From: Rubrobacter sp.
Lineage (GTDB): Bacteria > Chloroflexota > Chloroflexia > Thermobaculales > Thermobaculaceae
Direction of reading: 5' to 3'
Length of the DNA stretch: 59,674 bases
NCBI GenBank assembly: GCA_016781845.1
Contig: JADDPP010000104.1
Coordinates: forward strand, 1-59,674
The stretch's first letter is position 1. Every line of letters starts with the position of its first letter. A program made the translations under genes and the position numbers. Of this stretch, positions 16,312 to 25,438 are shown in pieces. The notes beneath the pieces were generated by a model. That model saw only the letters and a program-made list of their open reading frames with translations. It was not told the DNA's origin and searched no databases.

Positions 16312-19083
16312 CTATCGCCTGCCCGCTCGGCGCTTGGCGGTGCGCAGCCGCTCCATCGCGTCAGGTCCCGCTGGCGGTTTGGACTCAGCCTGGGGCTCCG
16401 GGTTGGAGGCGGTTGGAGCGGGGGCGGGCGCGCGGGTCGTGCTGGTGTCGCCGAGGGAGGCCGACGCAGGAGAAACGGGCGGCTCACTCTTTCGCGGCGA
16501 CCGGGCCTGGGCGCGCATAACCGGTACTGCCGGAAGGGCGCTCAGCTTGAGTCGGCGCACCGCGACCTCGATCGGGAGCAGCAGGAGGCTGAGCAGCATC
16601 AGGGGCCACCACAGGGGGCGGGTGGAGAGTACGGCGGGCAGGTCGTCTGACCATACTTCGGCTGGGGAGCGCAGCTCACGCCCGCCTGTCAACGAGGCAA
16701 TCCTCGTGAGCGCCGCTCTGTTGGGTCCGAGGGACCGGTACTCGGGGGAGTAGCCAACCGCGAAGCCTGTCGTGGGCGCCTGCAGGAGCTGGCCCTCACC
16801 CGCGAGCGAGACCGACGCGATGTGCGAGCCGGGTTCGGTCGCGGGAACTCGTGCCTCGTAGTGCCCTGGCGCGGTCTGCGTCAGCGCGACCTCCGAGACT
16901 GTGCCACTCGGCGAGACCACCGAGACCTTCGCCTGCGCGCCGTTGAGGTACGAGCCATCGGGACGAAGGGCGTCCACATCCACGCGAGCCTCGCCATTCG
17001 CCTGCGAGATCTCGACCTGCACGTTCTCGGAAGGTCGCGCGAGCACCCAGCCCACGGCCTGCGACCACAGCCGCGCGTACTCGGCCGTGCCTATCCAGTT
17101 ACGCGACCACCGGCTCTTCGCGTCGGAGGTCCACGCGACGCTGCGGCCGAGCCCGTACTGCCACTGGGCGAGCACCGGTTCGCGCTCCCCCGACGAGAGG
17201 ACCACGGAGGCCGTCGGTTTTGGGGAGGTGCTGACGTAGCCGAGCAGGCTGGGTACGCTTGTGAGACCCTTCAGAACCGGGCTGGGAGCCGTGATGGAGG
17301 GCACGAACTCTCTTTCCTGTATGTACCGGCGCAGGCGCGTCTGCGTCTCTTTGACGACTATTTTCGGTATCTCCGAGCTGTCATTCGCCACGTAGAACTG
17401 CCCCCCGCCCTTCTGTGCTACGGACCGCAGCAGTTCAGGCGAGCCACCTGCGGCGGAGACAGTGCTTACGGTGATATTGGCGGCGCGGGCTTCCGCCAGC
17501 AGCTTATTGTAGTTGCCGACGTTGCTCCAGCCGTCCGTCAGCAGGATGACGTGCTTCAGGCTCGCCTTGCTGGACTTGAGGCTCTCGACAGCCTCCGCTA
17601 GCCCGCCATAGATGTTCGTGCCGCCGCTGCCCTGGATTCCTGAGACACGGTTGCCGACGTCGCCGGTAGTCGCGAGGGGAGCGGGCCTGATGACCCAGCG
17701 CGCGGCGGTGTCGAAAGCGACCACGCCGAACTCATCGTCCGGGCCCAGCAGTTGGGCGCTCTCGACCGCCGCCGCCTTCGCCACGTCCACCTTCGGGACA
17801 TCCCCGCCGCCCTCGCTCGCGTGGCTCGCTGCCATGCTGCCGGATTTGTCTATCGCCATCACCATCGCGACGGCCGGGTCCTCCTGCTTGTTCCTGGGGC
17901 GGGAGTCAAGCGGCAGGGCGGCTTCCAGCGGCGAGTTGAAGTAGGCGCCGAGACCGTAGGAGTCCTCGCCGCCGACGGCGACGAGCCCCTTTCCGAGGTC
18001 GCGGACGTAGCTCTGGAGGAGCTTGCCGCCATCCGGCAGCGCCGAAAGCGGCACGTCGGCGAGCACGACTGCGGAGTACTCTCCCAGCTCGGTCAGGCTG
18101 CGGGGCAGGGCCGACACGCCGACAAGCTCCGTCTCCAGTCCTGTGGCGGTGAGGGCGGCCTTGAGGTTCCTCCCCTCGCCCGGTTCGCCCTCGGCAACGA
18201 GCACGCGGGGCGGGGACTCGACGTAAGTGAAGCCGTCCCCCTCGTTGTTCTGCGAGACCGTATCCCCACCAGCAAGCACCCGCGCCCGCCAGCGCTTGAA
18301 GCCGCGCGGCTGCGGCCCCACGCCCACGACGTAGCGGTTCTGGCCAGCCTTCAGGTCCACCGGGCGCTGCGCGAGGACTTTCCCGTCGCCGAGCACCTCC
18401 AGCGTGCCGGACCCCGGCTCGGTGCTGTTGACGAGCACCTCCACCTCGAAACTCTCCCCGGCGCGCACCCTGGGGGGGGCCTGTACGCTCTCGACGAGCA
18501 CGTCGCTGTCTCCCCGCGCGCCGAGCGAGTGTGTCTGTATCTGCACTCCTGCGGCTGCGGCAAGCCGGGCGGCCTCGTCCAGGTCCCCCGAGTTGTTGTT
18601 GCCGTCGCTGAGAAGGACTATGCGCTTCTGTGCGCCTTCCGGGAAGAGCGCGAGGGCGAGACGAATGGCCGCAGGTATGTCGGTCGCGGTCGCGTCGGGG
18701 CGAGAGAGCAGCGGACCGAGCTCGCCCACTGAGCCTACGTCCTGCTCGACGAGCGGCTCCTTGCCGAAGAGGATGAGCCCGGCCCTCTCCGTGCTGCCGG
18801 CTGCGCCGTACGCCTGGCGCACCCAAGCTTCAGCTTCCTGCCTGCCCAACGCGCTGAGACTGTCTGAGGCGTCCAGCAGGAACACGACGGAGAGGTTCCG
18901 CTCCGGCAGACCGAGCGAGGTCCCGGCGAGCGCGAGGATAAGCAAGGTCACGGCGACGGCCCGTAGCGTGACGATGATGCGCGAGCGCCGGGTTGGGGGC
19001 AGGGTGCGCAGGCCGAGCCACACGAGCGCGGGCACAAGCAGAAGGGCAAGCAGAACGAGCGGCTGCGCGAAGAGGAGCCTCAT
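16312..19083 (-). CDS. VWA-containing membrane protein with two VWA-like segments and a GATase-like segment
   Basis: MRLLFAQPLVLLALLLVPALVWLGL start; ATG overlaps the stop of the upstream gene (ATGA at 19080-19083); DASDS and DKSGS MIDAS-type motifs; VGGEDSYGLGAYFNSPLEAALP. Confidence 0.88.
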   Translation of the reverse strand: MRLLFAQPLVLLALLLVPALVWLGLRTLPPTRRSRIIVTLRAVAVTLLILALAGTSLGLPERNLSVVFLLDASDSLSALGRQEAEAWVRQAYGAAGSTERAGLILFGKEPLVEQDVGSVGELGPLLSRPDATATDIPAAIRLALALFPEGAQKRIVLLSDGNNNSGDLDEAARLAAAAGVQIQTHSLGARGDSDVLVESVQAPPRVRAGESFEVEVLVNSTEPGSGTLEVLGDGKVLAQRPVDLKAGQNRYVVGVGPQPRGFKRWRARVLAGGDTVSQNNEGDGFTYVESPPRVLVAEGEPGEGRNLKAALTATGLETELVGVSALPRSLTELGEYSAVVLADVPLSALPDGGKLLQSYVRDLGKGLVAVGGEDSYGLGAYFNSPLEAALPLDSRPRNKQEDPAVAMVMAIDKSGSMAASHASEGGGDVPKVDVAKAAAVESAQLLGPDDEFGVVAFDTAARWVIRPAPLATTGDVGNRVSGIQGSGGTNIYGGLAEAVESLKSSKASLKHVILLTDGWSNVGNYNKLLAEARAANITVSTVSAAGGSPELLRSVAQKGGGQFYVANDSSEIPKIVVKETQTRLRRYIQEREFVPSITAPSPVLKGLTSVPSLLGYVSTSPKPTASVVLSSGEREPVLAQWQYGLGRSVAWTSDAKSRWSRNWIGTAEYARLWSQAVGWVLARPSENVQVEISQANGEARVDVDALRPDGSYLNGAQAKVSVVSPSGTVSEVALTQTAPGHYEARVPATEPGSHIASVSLAGEGQLLQAPTTGFAVGYSPEYRSLGPNRAALTRIASLTGGRELRSPAEVWSDDLPAVLSTRPLWWPLMLLSLLLLPIEVAVRRLKLSALPAVPVMRAQARSPRKSEPPVSPASASLGDTSTTRAPAPAPTASNPEPQAESKPPAGPDAMERLRTAKRRAGRR

Positions 19084-20909
19084 GCCAGTCTCCGCACCCG
19101 GCGCGTCCGGGACTGCAAGCGATTGTACAGCCACCACTCGGCGAGCAGCACCAGCAGGGCGAGCAGCGCCAGCGGCCACCAGCGCTCCGCTCCACCGGGC
19201 CGCTGTGGTGCGTCAGGACGCGCGCCGTCCGTCCTGAGTGGTGTCTGGCTGCTCTCCGTGATGCGCGACTCGTTAGCGCTGCCCGCGTTGACGGCGAAGC
19301 GAGATACTACTGCGCCACGCTGGTTCCGCACCTCGTACACTCCGGGCAGGGAGGTGGCCGCGTAGGCGCCTGTGCCGGCTGCAATGCGCGCGTGTCGCCC
19401 GTCGGGGGACACAACGGTGAGGGGTTGCTGCGGCGCGGGAAGTTGCACGGTCTCACCGGGCCGGACGGCTCCTGACACCGCGGGGGGCTGTGGCCTCAGG
19501 TGGCGCATCAGGTTGTCGACGAGCACCGGGAAGGCCACCTGCAGAGGCAGGTCGGAGTTTTCCGGGGAGAACGCGAGCGCCACGACCTTCCGTCCCTGGG
19601 TTTCTCCGGCCACGAGCAGGGGCACGTCCCCGGAAGAGGCGAGCGTCTCCATCCAGTCTGGGAGAGAGAGTCGGCTGGCCCGCGCGATGCTCGTGTTCGA
19701 GAGGTCCACGAAGCGCAGCAGGAGGCTGTCCTCCTTCTGGGAGGTCACCGGCAGCCCCTCCATCTCGCCTCGAACTGGCAGGAGAGCACTGTTCTTCGGT
19801 CCGAGCAGAAGCACGTTGCCGGGCGGGAGCTGGGCGGGAGCGTCACCATTGAACACGTAGATGTCGTACCCTGGCTCATGCGGGGCGCCTGACTTCCCTT
19901 TGAATACCTGCACATCGGGCAGCAACGAGAGGGCTCGCTCCAGGAAGCGGCTCTCCTGACCAAGCAGCAGCACACGTGCGGGTGGCCCCTGTGCGTCAAC
20001 GTGCCACGCCGTGTTGTCAGCTTCCAGTGAGTCCTGCACGTCCAGCTTCGCCTGAATGACGGCGCCGGGCGGAAGGTCGTCGCGCGCCACCCCCGTTACG
20101 GTGTCGGCAGGCAACTGGACCTTGGCGGCGTCCACGAGCTTACCGTCCACCGAGAACGAGAGCGTCGCGGCGCGCGCGGGGCCGTAGTTGCCGATCGACA
20201 CCCAGAGCTGCCTTCCTGTAGCCCCGGAGCGTGTGGAGAGACCAAGGATGCCTGCGTTCGCGCCCGTGCCCTTGACGGGGTCGAAGCGCACCGTATAGGG
20301 CACGGGCGCCGCCTCAGACGCGACGGGACCGCCGTCACCGACGAGCAGTATTGTAGGCTCCTTGAGCCGTCCGGCAACGGAGCGCGCGAGTATCGCAGCG
20401 TCGCGCAGGTTCGAATCGCCGTGGGGCGCGCCCAGGTCGGAGAGCGCGTTCGCAACAGCGGTCTTATCGGCGGTCGGGCCGGCGAGCAGACGCGGCGTGG
20501 GACCGGCGGTGACGACCGCGACGCGGCTGCCAACGCCGGCGTTCTGTGCCAGCTCGCGCACCCGGTGTACTGCGGCCTCCCACCGCGAGGGGCGGACATC
20601 CGTGGCCGCCATGCTCTGGGAGGTGTCGAGGATTAGCACGAGGTCGCCTCCGGGAGCGATGCCTGAGTTCAGAAGTGGGCGGGCAAGCGCGAGCACGAGC
20701 AGTGACAGGATGATGAGCTGGAGTAGAAGCAGCAGGTTACGCTTAAGTTTCTGCCAGGGCGCGTTCGCCTGCACCTCCTCCAGTGCCTGCCGCCACAGGA
20801 ACGTGCTCGGCACCACCCGCTCCTCGCGCCGCGGTTTGAGCAGGTAGAGCAGTACGAGCGGCACGGAGAGCAGCCCGAGAGCGAGGGCGAGGGGCGCTGC
20901 GAAGCTCAT
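19080..20909 (-). CDS. BatA/VWA domain membrane protein
   Basis: MSFAAPLALALGLLSVPLVLLYLLKPRREERVVPSTFLWRQAL (BatA N-terminus); LVLILDTSQSMAATD MIDAS motif. Confidence 0.9.
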   Translation of the reverse strand: MSFAAPLALALGLLSVPLVLLYLLKPRREERVVPSTFLWRQALEEVQANAPWQKLKRNLLLLLQLIILSLLVLALARPLLNSGIAPGGDLVLILDTSQSMAATDVRPSRWEAAVHRVRELAQNAGVGSRVAVVTAGPTPRLLAGPTADKTAVANALSDLGAPHGDSNLRDAAILARSVAGRLKEPTILLVGDGGPVASEAAPVPYTVRFDPVKGTGANAGILGLSTRSGATGRQLWVSIGNYGPARAATLSFSVDGKLVDAAKVQLPADTVTGVARDDLPPGAVIQAKLDVQDSLEADNTAWHVDAQGPPARVLLLGQESRFLERALSLLPDVQVFKGKSGAPHEPGYDIYVFNGDAPAQLPPGNVLLLGPKNSALLPVRGEMEGLPVTSQKEDSLLLRFVDLSNTSIARASRLSLPDWMETLASSGDVPLLVAGETQGRKVVALAFSPENSDLPLQVAFPVLVDNLMRHLRPQPPAVSGAVRPGETVQLPAPQQPLTVVSPDGRHARIAAGTGAYAATSLPGVYEVRNQRGAVVSRFAVNAGSANESRITESSQTPLRTDGARPDAPQRPGGAERWWPLALLALLVLLAEWWLYNRLQSRTRRVRRLA

Positions 20910-21826
20910 CAGGACACCAGGACCTGCGCCTGCCGGAGCTGCCCAAAGAGCGTCTGCTCCGTCGGCGTCTCGGCCTCAATAAGGCAGTACGTCGCGTTCA
21001 CCGCGCCGCAGTCACGCTTGAGCTCCCCGAGCCACTCTTCCAGCCTGCGCTCGTACGCTGCCAGAGCGTTCGCGTCGAGCGTCATAGGCTGCCTGTCGCA
21101 GCTCTCGGAGTCCACAAGCTCCAGGTCACCGATGAGCGTGGGTGACAACTCCTCGCGGGTGAGGACGTGCAGGACGGATATCTCGTGACCGCGGGCACCT
21201 AGCGCTCGGAGGCCGTGGCGGATGCCGTCGGGGTCCAGCAGGTCGCTGATGAGTATGAGCAGGCCGGCACCAGTCCCTCGGCCCGCGTATTCCGACAGGC
21301 TGCGGTTCAGTGCGGACTGTCCCCCGGCCTGCAGACCTGACAGAAACCCGAGCATCGTTGTCACCCCTCCCGTGCCGCGCAGGGGCCTGAGCGAGCCGAT
21401 GCCGCCCCCGCCGAGCTCCGCGACGTGGAGGCGGTCGAGCTCGTGGAGCGCGACGTAGCCGAGCCCGGCGGCGAGGCATTGCGCGGTCTCTAGCTTGGAG
21501 GGCGAGCCAAAGGCCATGGATGCGCTGGTATCTATGAGCAGATGCACGGCTCGGTCTTCTTCCTCCTCGTACACCTTCAGAAAGAGCTTGTCCGTCCGGG
21601 CGTACAGGTTCCAGTCCACGCGGCGGAGGTCATCCCCCGGCGCGTACGTGCGGTAGTCCGCGAATTCGACGCTGGAACCACGCTTCGTGGAGCGCCTGTC
21701 TCCCCGCAGCTTCCCGGCACGCCGAAACCTGCTGCCGAGCTCCAGCCCCTGGAGCCGCCGGGCGAGCTCGGGCGGCAGCAGCTCAGCGGTGCTCCTTGCC
21801 AGCATGGCCTCCCTCTCCGGACCCAT
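20909..21826 (-). CDS. DUF58 domain-containing protein
   Basis: GDRRSTKRGSSVEFADYRTYAPGDDLRRVDWNLYARTDKLFLKVYEEEEDRAVHLLIDTSASM. Confidence 0.93.
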   Translation of the reverse strand: MGPEREAMLARSTAELLPPELARRLQGLELGSRFRRAGKLRGDRRSTKRGSSVEFADYRTYAPGDDLRRVDWNLYARTDKLFLKVYEEEEDRAVHLLIDTSASMAFGSPSKLETAQCLAAGLGYVALHELDRLHVAELGGGGIGSLRPLRGTGGVTTMLGFLSGLQAGGQSALNRSLSEYAGRGTGAGLLILISDLLDPDGIRHGLRALGARGHEISVLHVLTREELSPTLIGDLELVDSESCDRQPMTLDANALAAYERRLEEWLGELKRDCGAVNATYCLIEAETPTEQTLFGQLRQAQVLVS

Positions 21827-21828
21827 GA

Positions 21829-22443
21829 CTACGAGGAGGACCCAGAGGATGCCCTACCGAGCACCGAGTCCACCGGGAGGGTTAGTTCGGCGAGGACCGA
21901 TGACCGAACGGTCTCGCCCAGGCCGAACCACGCCACGCTCCGGTACGCGCCCGTCTCCGTGTCGGGATCGCCGTGCCGCTCAACGCTCGTTCCTGATGGA
22001 TCAGCTATCCATGTCTCGGGTATTCCCGCTCGGGCGTATATCGGGAACTTAACTCCCCTGTCGTACACCAGGCTTGTGTCGGCCACCTCGATCAAAAGCA
22101 GCACGTCGGCAGGGGTTGGGTGGCTCTGATCGTAGTCATCCTCGCGTGCTCGCACCAGGGCTAAGTCCGGTTCAGGCTCATCGTAATCCGGGATCGCTAC
22201 GGGCAGCTGCACTCGCAGCTGCACTCCGTCGCTGAGTACGGGCAGCAGGAGTCGGGTGAGCCGCTGAACGCGCCCGGCACGCCTGGCGCCCATTGCAGCC
22301 ATCTGGACTACCTCCCCACCTATCAGCTCCACGCGGTCGTCCTCGCCGAGGATACCTACCTCGGCCATCGCGTGATAGTCATCCAGAATGAACCGATGAC
22401 GAGGACGGTCCAGTTGAGCCGCTCCATAAATCTGCGTGGTCAT
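21829..22443 (-). CDS. Uma2 family (DUF820) putative restriction endonuclease-like protein
   Basis: EPDLALVRARED...VLLLIEVADTSLVYDRGVKFPIYARAGIPETWIAD: Uma2 PD-(D/E)XK-like signature. Confidence 0.9.
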   Translation of the reverse strand: MTTQIYGAAQLDRPRHRFILDDYHAMAEVGILGEDDRVELIGGEVVQMAAMGARRAGRVQRLTRLLLPVLSDGVQLRVQLPVAIPDYDEPEPDLALVRAREDDYDQSHPTPADVLLLIEVADTSLVYDRGVKFPIYARAGIPETWIADPSGTSVERHGDPDTETGAYRSVAWFGLGETVRSSVLAELTLPVDSVLGRASSGSSS

Positions 22444-22484
22444 ACCGTTCCTCCGTAACTCGCACCCGGTTTCCTGAGAGTGGT

Positions 22485-23489
22485 TTATAGCCTCGCGGCC
22501 GCGGCGGTAAGCGTCTCCGTCACCTCCTGCACGATCTGGTCGGGAGTGATGCCCTCGCTCTCGCCCTCGTAGTTGCGGATGAGGCGATGGCGCAGAGCAG
22601 GCAGGGAGACGGCGTTGATGTCCTCTATTGATGCATTGTAGCGGCCGTCGAGCAGGGCGTTCACCTTCGCGCCCAGCACGAGCGCCTGTGCGCCGCGGGG
22701 GCTCGCGCCGAACCGGACGTAGCGGCGGACTATCTGCGGGGCGCGTGGATTCTCTGGGTGTGTGAGCAGCACCAGCTCCGCCGCGTGCTCCAGGACGTGT
22801 TCAGCGACCGGCACGTGTCGGGCGAGCGCCGCCATCCGCAGCACCGTGGGAGCATCTCCCACCTTCCGGGTCGCCGAGCCGAGACCGGCAGTGGTGCGTT
22901 CCAGTATCTGCACGAGGTCGCGAGCGTTGGGGAAGGGCACGAGCAGCTTGTACAGGAAGCGGTCGAGCTGCGCCTCGGGGAGCGGGTACGTCCCCTCCAT
23001 GTCAACCGGGTTCTGCGTGGCGAGCACGAAGAATGGCTCGGGCAGTGGGTAACGCGCGTTGCCCACAGTGACCGCCTTCTCCTGCATCGCCTCAAGCAGC
23101 GCAGACTGCGTCTTCGGGGTAGCGCGGTTCACCTCATCCGCGAGCACGAGGTTCGCGAACACGGGGCCGGACTGGAAGCGGAAATCACGGCGGCCCTCCT
23201 CATCCTCGTGAATGATGTTCGTGCCTGTGATGTCGGACGGCATCAGGTCCGGTGTGAACTGGATGCGGCTGAACTCCAGGTCAAGCACCTCACCGAGTGC
23301 GCGCACCGTGGCGGTCTTGCCGAGGCCGGGGACGCCCTCCAGCAGGGCGTGGCCGCCGGTGATGACGCAGGTAAGAACGCCGCGCAGCAACTCGGCCTGC
23401 CCGACGATGCTCTTGCCGACCTCGGCCTCGATTGCCTGGGCGGTCTCGATAAAGTGCTCCGGTGTCATCTGTAAGGTATCTGCTGTCAC
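22485..23489 (-). CDS. MoxR family AAA+ ATPase
   Basis: GGHALLEGVPGLGKTATVRALGEVL Walker A; ALLEAMQEKAVTVG; FFVLATQNPVDMEGTYPLPEAQLDRF. GTG at 23489 has AGAGG upstream; ORF track start 23588 is probably too long. Confidence 0.93.
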   Translation of the reverse strand: MTADTLQMTPEHFIETAQAIEAEVGKSIVGQAELLRGVLTCVITGGHALLEGVPGLGKTATVRALGEVLDLEFSRIQFTPDLMPSDITGTNIIHEDEEGRRDFRFQSGPVFANLVLADEVNRATPKTQSALLEAMQEKAVTVGNARYPLPEPFFVLATQNPVDMEGTYPLPEAQLDRFLYKLLVPFPNARDLVQILERTTAGLGSATRKVGDAPTVLRMAALARHVPVAEHVLEHAAELVLLTHPENPRAPQIVRRYVRFGASPRGAQALVLGAKVNALLDGRYNASIEDINAVSLPALRHRLIRNYEGESEGITPDQIVQEVTETLTAAAARL

Positions 23490-23662
23490 GATAGCCTCTA
23501 CATTTTCCTTGTGAGTGGTAGGGCGCGATAAGTCACGCCGCTGGTTTCGATTGGGGGCGCACGGCTGGTCGGTGCGCGGCCCGCTCACAACATATCCCGA
23601 AAGCTAAACAAACACATCTCCACATCCATGCGCCGCTGTGGACCAGGAACTCCAACTTCGCC

Positions 23663-25405
23663 TCATTTCTGTTTCGGCGCTATCTCGGCGAAGTAGTCGC
23701 GGACGTAGCCCTTCAGGGTGATGGGGATGTAGTGTTCGTCGAGGTAGCTCGTGGCCGCGTTCTCGTACTCGGCATACGCTTCGCCATAGGGCCGGGTCGG
23801 AGCGCTCGCCTGGCCCGGAGCCGCGGGGCCCTGTCCCTGGCGCACGCGCCCGCCACTCTTCCTGCCGCTCGCGCGCACGAGATCCCCCTCGCCGTTCGTG
23901 CTCGACGGAGCGTACGTCTGCTCGTGCGCGCCTATCTGCTCGCGGCCCTGCTGGCTGCCACCTCCCTCGCCAGTGTTCTTTGTGCCACCGCTCCCCTTGC
24001 CTGAGCCTGATGTTGCACCACTTCCGCCACTTCCACCAGTTGCAGCGCCACCTCTTCCCTGTCCCTGCCCGGCGCCCTGACCTTGACCGGCAGCCTGTCC
24101 CTGACCAGAGCCCTGTCCCTGGCCCGAACCCTGCCCTTGTCCCTGTCCCTGGCCTTGCCCTGCGCCGGGGGCGCCAGCGGGAAGGGGGGTGCCAGACATG
24201 GCTACCGGCGTTCCAAGCGGTGCGGGCGTGCCTGAGGGGGACTGCGCGACCGTCTGGCTCTGCGCGCCTGCGCTCGCAATCTGGCTCTTGCTGTCCTGTA
24301 GTTGCGAGAGCGCGCCCTCCATTGCCTGTGCTGTCTGCGCGCTTGCAGCAGCCGCGCTGAGCTGATCCGAGAGATCGCTAGCGCTCTGTGCCGTGCCCGA
24401 GGAGGCCGCCTGGAGCGCGGAGGATAGCTCGGGCGAGAGCTGGCCCACGGACGCGGCAGCCGCGTTCAACGTGTTCTCCGCCTGTGCGCGCTGCTCGGGC
24501 GACATCTTCGCCATCTCGTCCGCAAGCTTCTGAGCCTGCTTCTGTATCTCCGCCCTGTTACCCGCCGCGGCAGCACTCGCGAGTGCGGAGGTCTGGGGGT
24601 TGGCCGCCAGCATCGAGGTCGCCTTCTGCAGCGCGGCGCGGCTCCGGGCGGGGCCTGTGCTGCTCGCCTCCTGGATAGTCGTCTCGGCCTTGCTCAGTCG
24701 CGCGGCAGCCTTCTCGCGGTTCAGGTTGCCTCGCCGGAGGTCCTGCTCGAGCCTTGCCAGCTCCTCAAGCGCCTTGCGTGCAGCGGCGTCCTGTTTCGGG
24801 GCGCGTTGCTCCAGCTTCTTCGCCGTCTGGCGCACGGCCTCAGCCTGCTGCTTCTGGGCAGACGCGACCGCCCGGTTCTCCCTCAGAGTATCTAGCTGTG
24901 GATTGGGCAACCAGAGCAGTGCCACGAGGGCTGTCAGTAGCGCTGGAGCGAGCAGGAGAGCGAGGCGGGGCGCGCGTTGGGGCACGGCATCCACCCAGTC
25001 CACCGAGCGCGCGCGCAGCGCCGCGTCATGCAGCTGCTCAGGCGCGAGCGGCGTGCCCTCCCCCCTCAGGTGCAGGGCAGTGCTCAAGCGGGACTTCAGC
25101 CCGAGACGAAGCTCCGCCGCGACGAGCACCCGTGCTGCGTCTACGGGCCACAGCGCCGCCACCAATGGCGCGGCAACGGAGCAGGCAAGCAGCACGCTGA
25201 GCGAGAGACGCAGCAGTTCTGAGGCGTCCAGGACAGGCGTCAGACGGGCGCCGACGGCCAGCAGCAGTGCCAGCGCTAGCCCGGCGGCGATTCCCCACGG
25301 CAGCCAGTAGAGTGCGCGCACGAGCCGGACGCGCCGCACCAGTCGGCGCTGGGCGCCACGCACCTCGTTGAGCTCCCGAGCGTAGTGGGCCTGGCTATTC
25401 TTCAT
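23663..25405 (-). CDS. Membrane protein with long coiled-coil region and GQ-rich low-complexity segment (DUF4175-like layout)
   Basis: 580 aa; two N-terminal TM segments, Ala/Gln-rich coil, GQGQGQGQGSGQGQGSGQGQAAGQGQGAGQGQGRGG. Confidence 0.75.
   Translation of the reverse strand: MKNSQAHYARELNEVRGAQRRLVRRVRLVRALYWLPWGIAAGLALALLLAVGARLTPVLDASELLRLSLSVLLACSVAAPLVAALWPVDAARVLVAAELRLGLKSRLSTALHLRGEGTPLAPEQLHDAALRARSVDWVDAVPQRAPRLALLLAPALLTALVALLWLPNPQLDTLRENRAVASAQKQQAEAVRQTAKKLEQRAPKQDAAARKALEELARLEQDLRRGNLNREKAAARLSKAETTIQEASSTGPARSRAALQKATSMLAANPQTSALASAAAAGNRAEIQKQAQKLADEMAKMSPEQRAQAENTLNAAAASVGQLSPELSSALQAASSGTAQSASDLSDQLSAAAASAQTAQAMEGALSQLQDSKSQIASAGAQSQTVAQSPSGTPAPLGTPVAMSGTPLPAGAPGAGQGQGQGQGQGSGQGQGSGQGQAAGQGQGAGQGQGRGGAATGGSGGSGATSGSGKGSGGTKNTGEGGGSQQGREQIGAHEQTYAPSSTNGEGDLVRASGRKSGGRVRQGQGPAAPGQASAPTRPYGEAYAEYENAATSYLDEHYIPITLKGYVRDYFAEIAPKQK
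24056..24165 (-). repeat. Degenerate tandem hexamer tract encoding the Gly-Gln-rich linker
   Basis: Repeated CCCTGT/CCCTGR units on + strand within the 23663..25405 CDS. Confidence 0.75.
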
Positions 25406-25438
25406 GTTCGTCCGTCTCGCAGCAAGCCGTCGCCTGCA

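Noticed and set aside
17752-18732. 326-aa plus-strand ORF
   Set aside because: Antisense to the VWA gene; no domain recognised
24056-24165. Possible CRISPR or minisatellite
   Set aside because: Short degenerate hexamers in frame within a CDS encoding GQ repeats; no spacer-repeat structure
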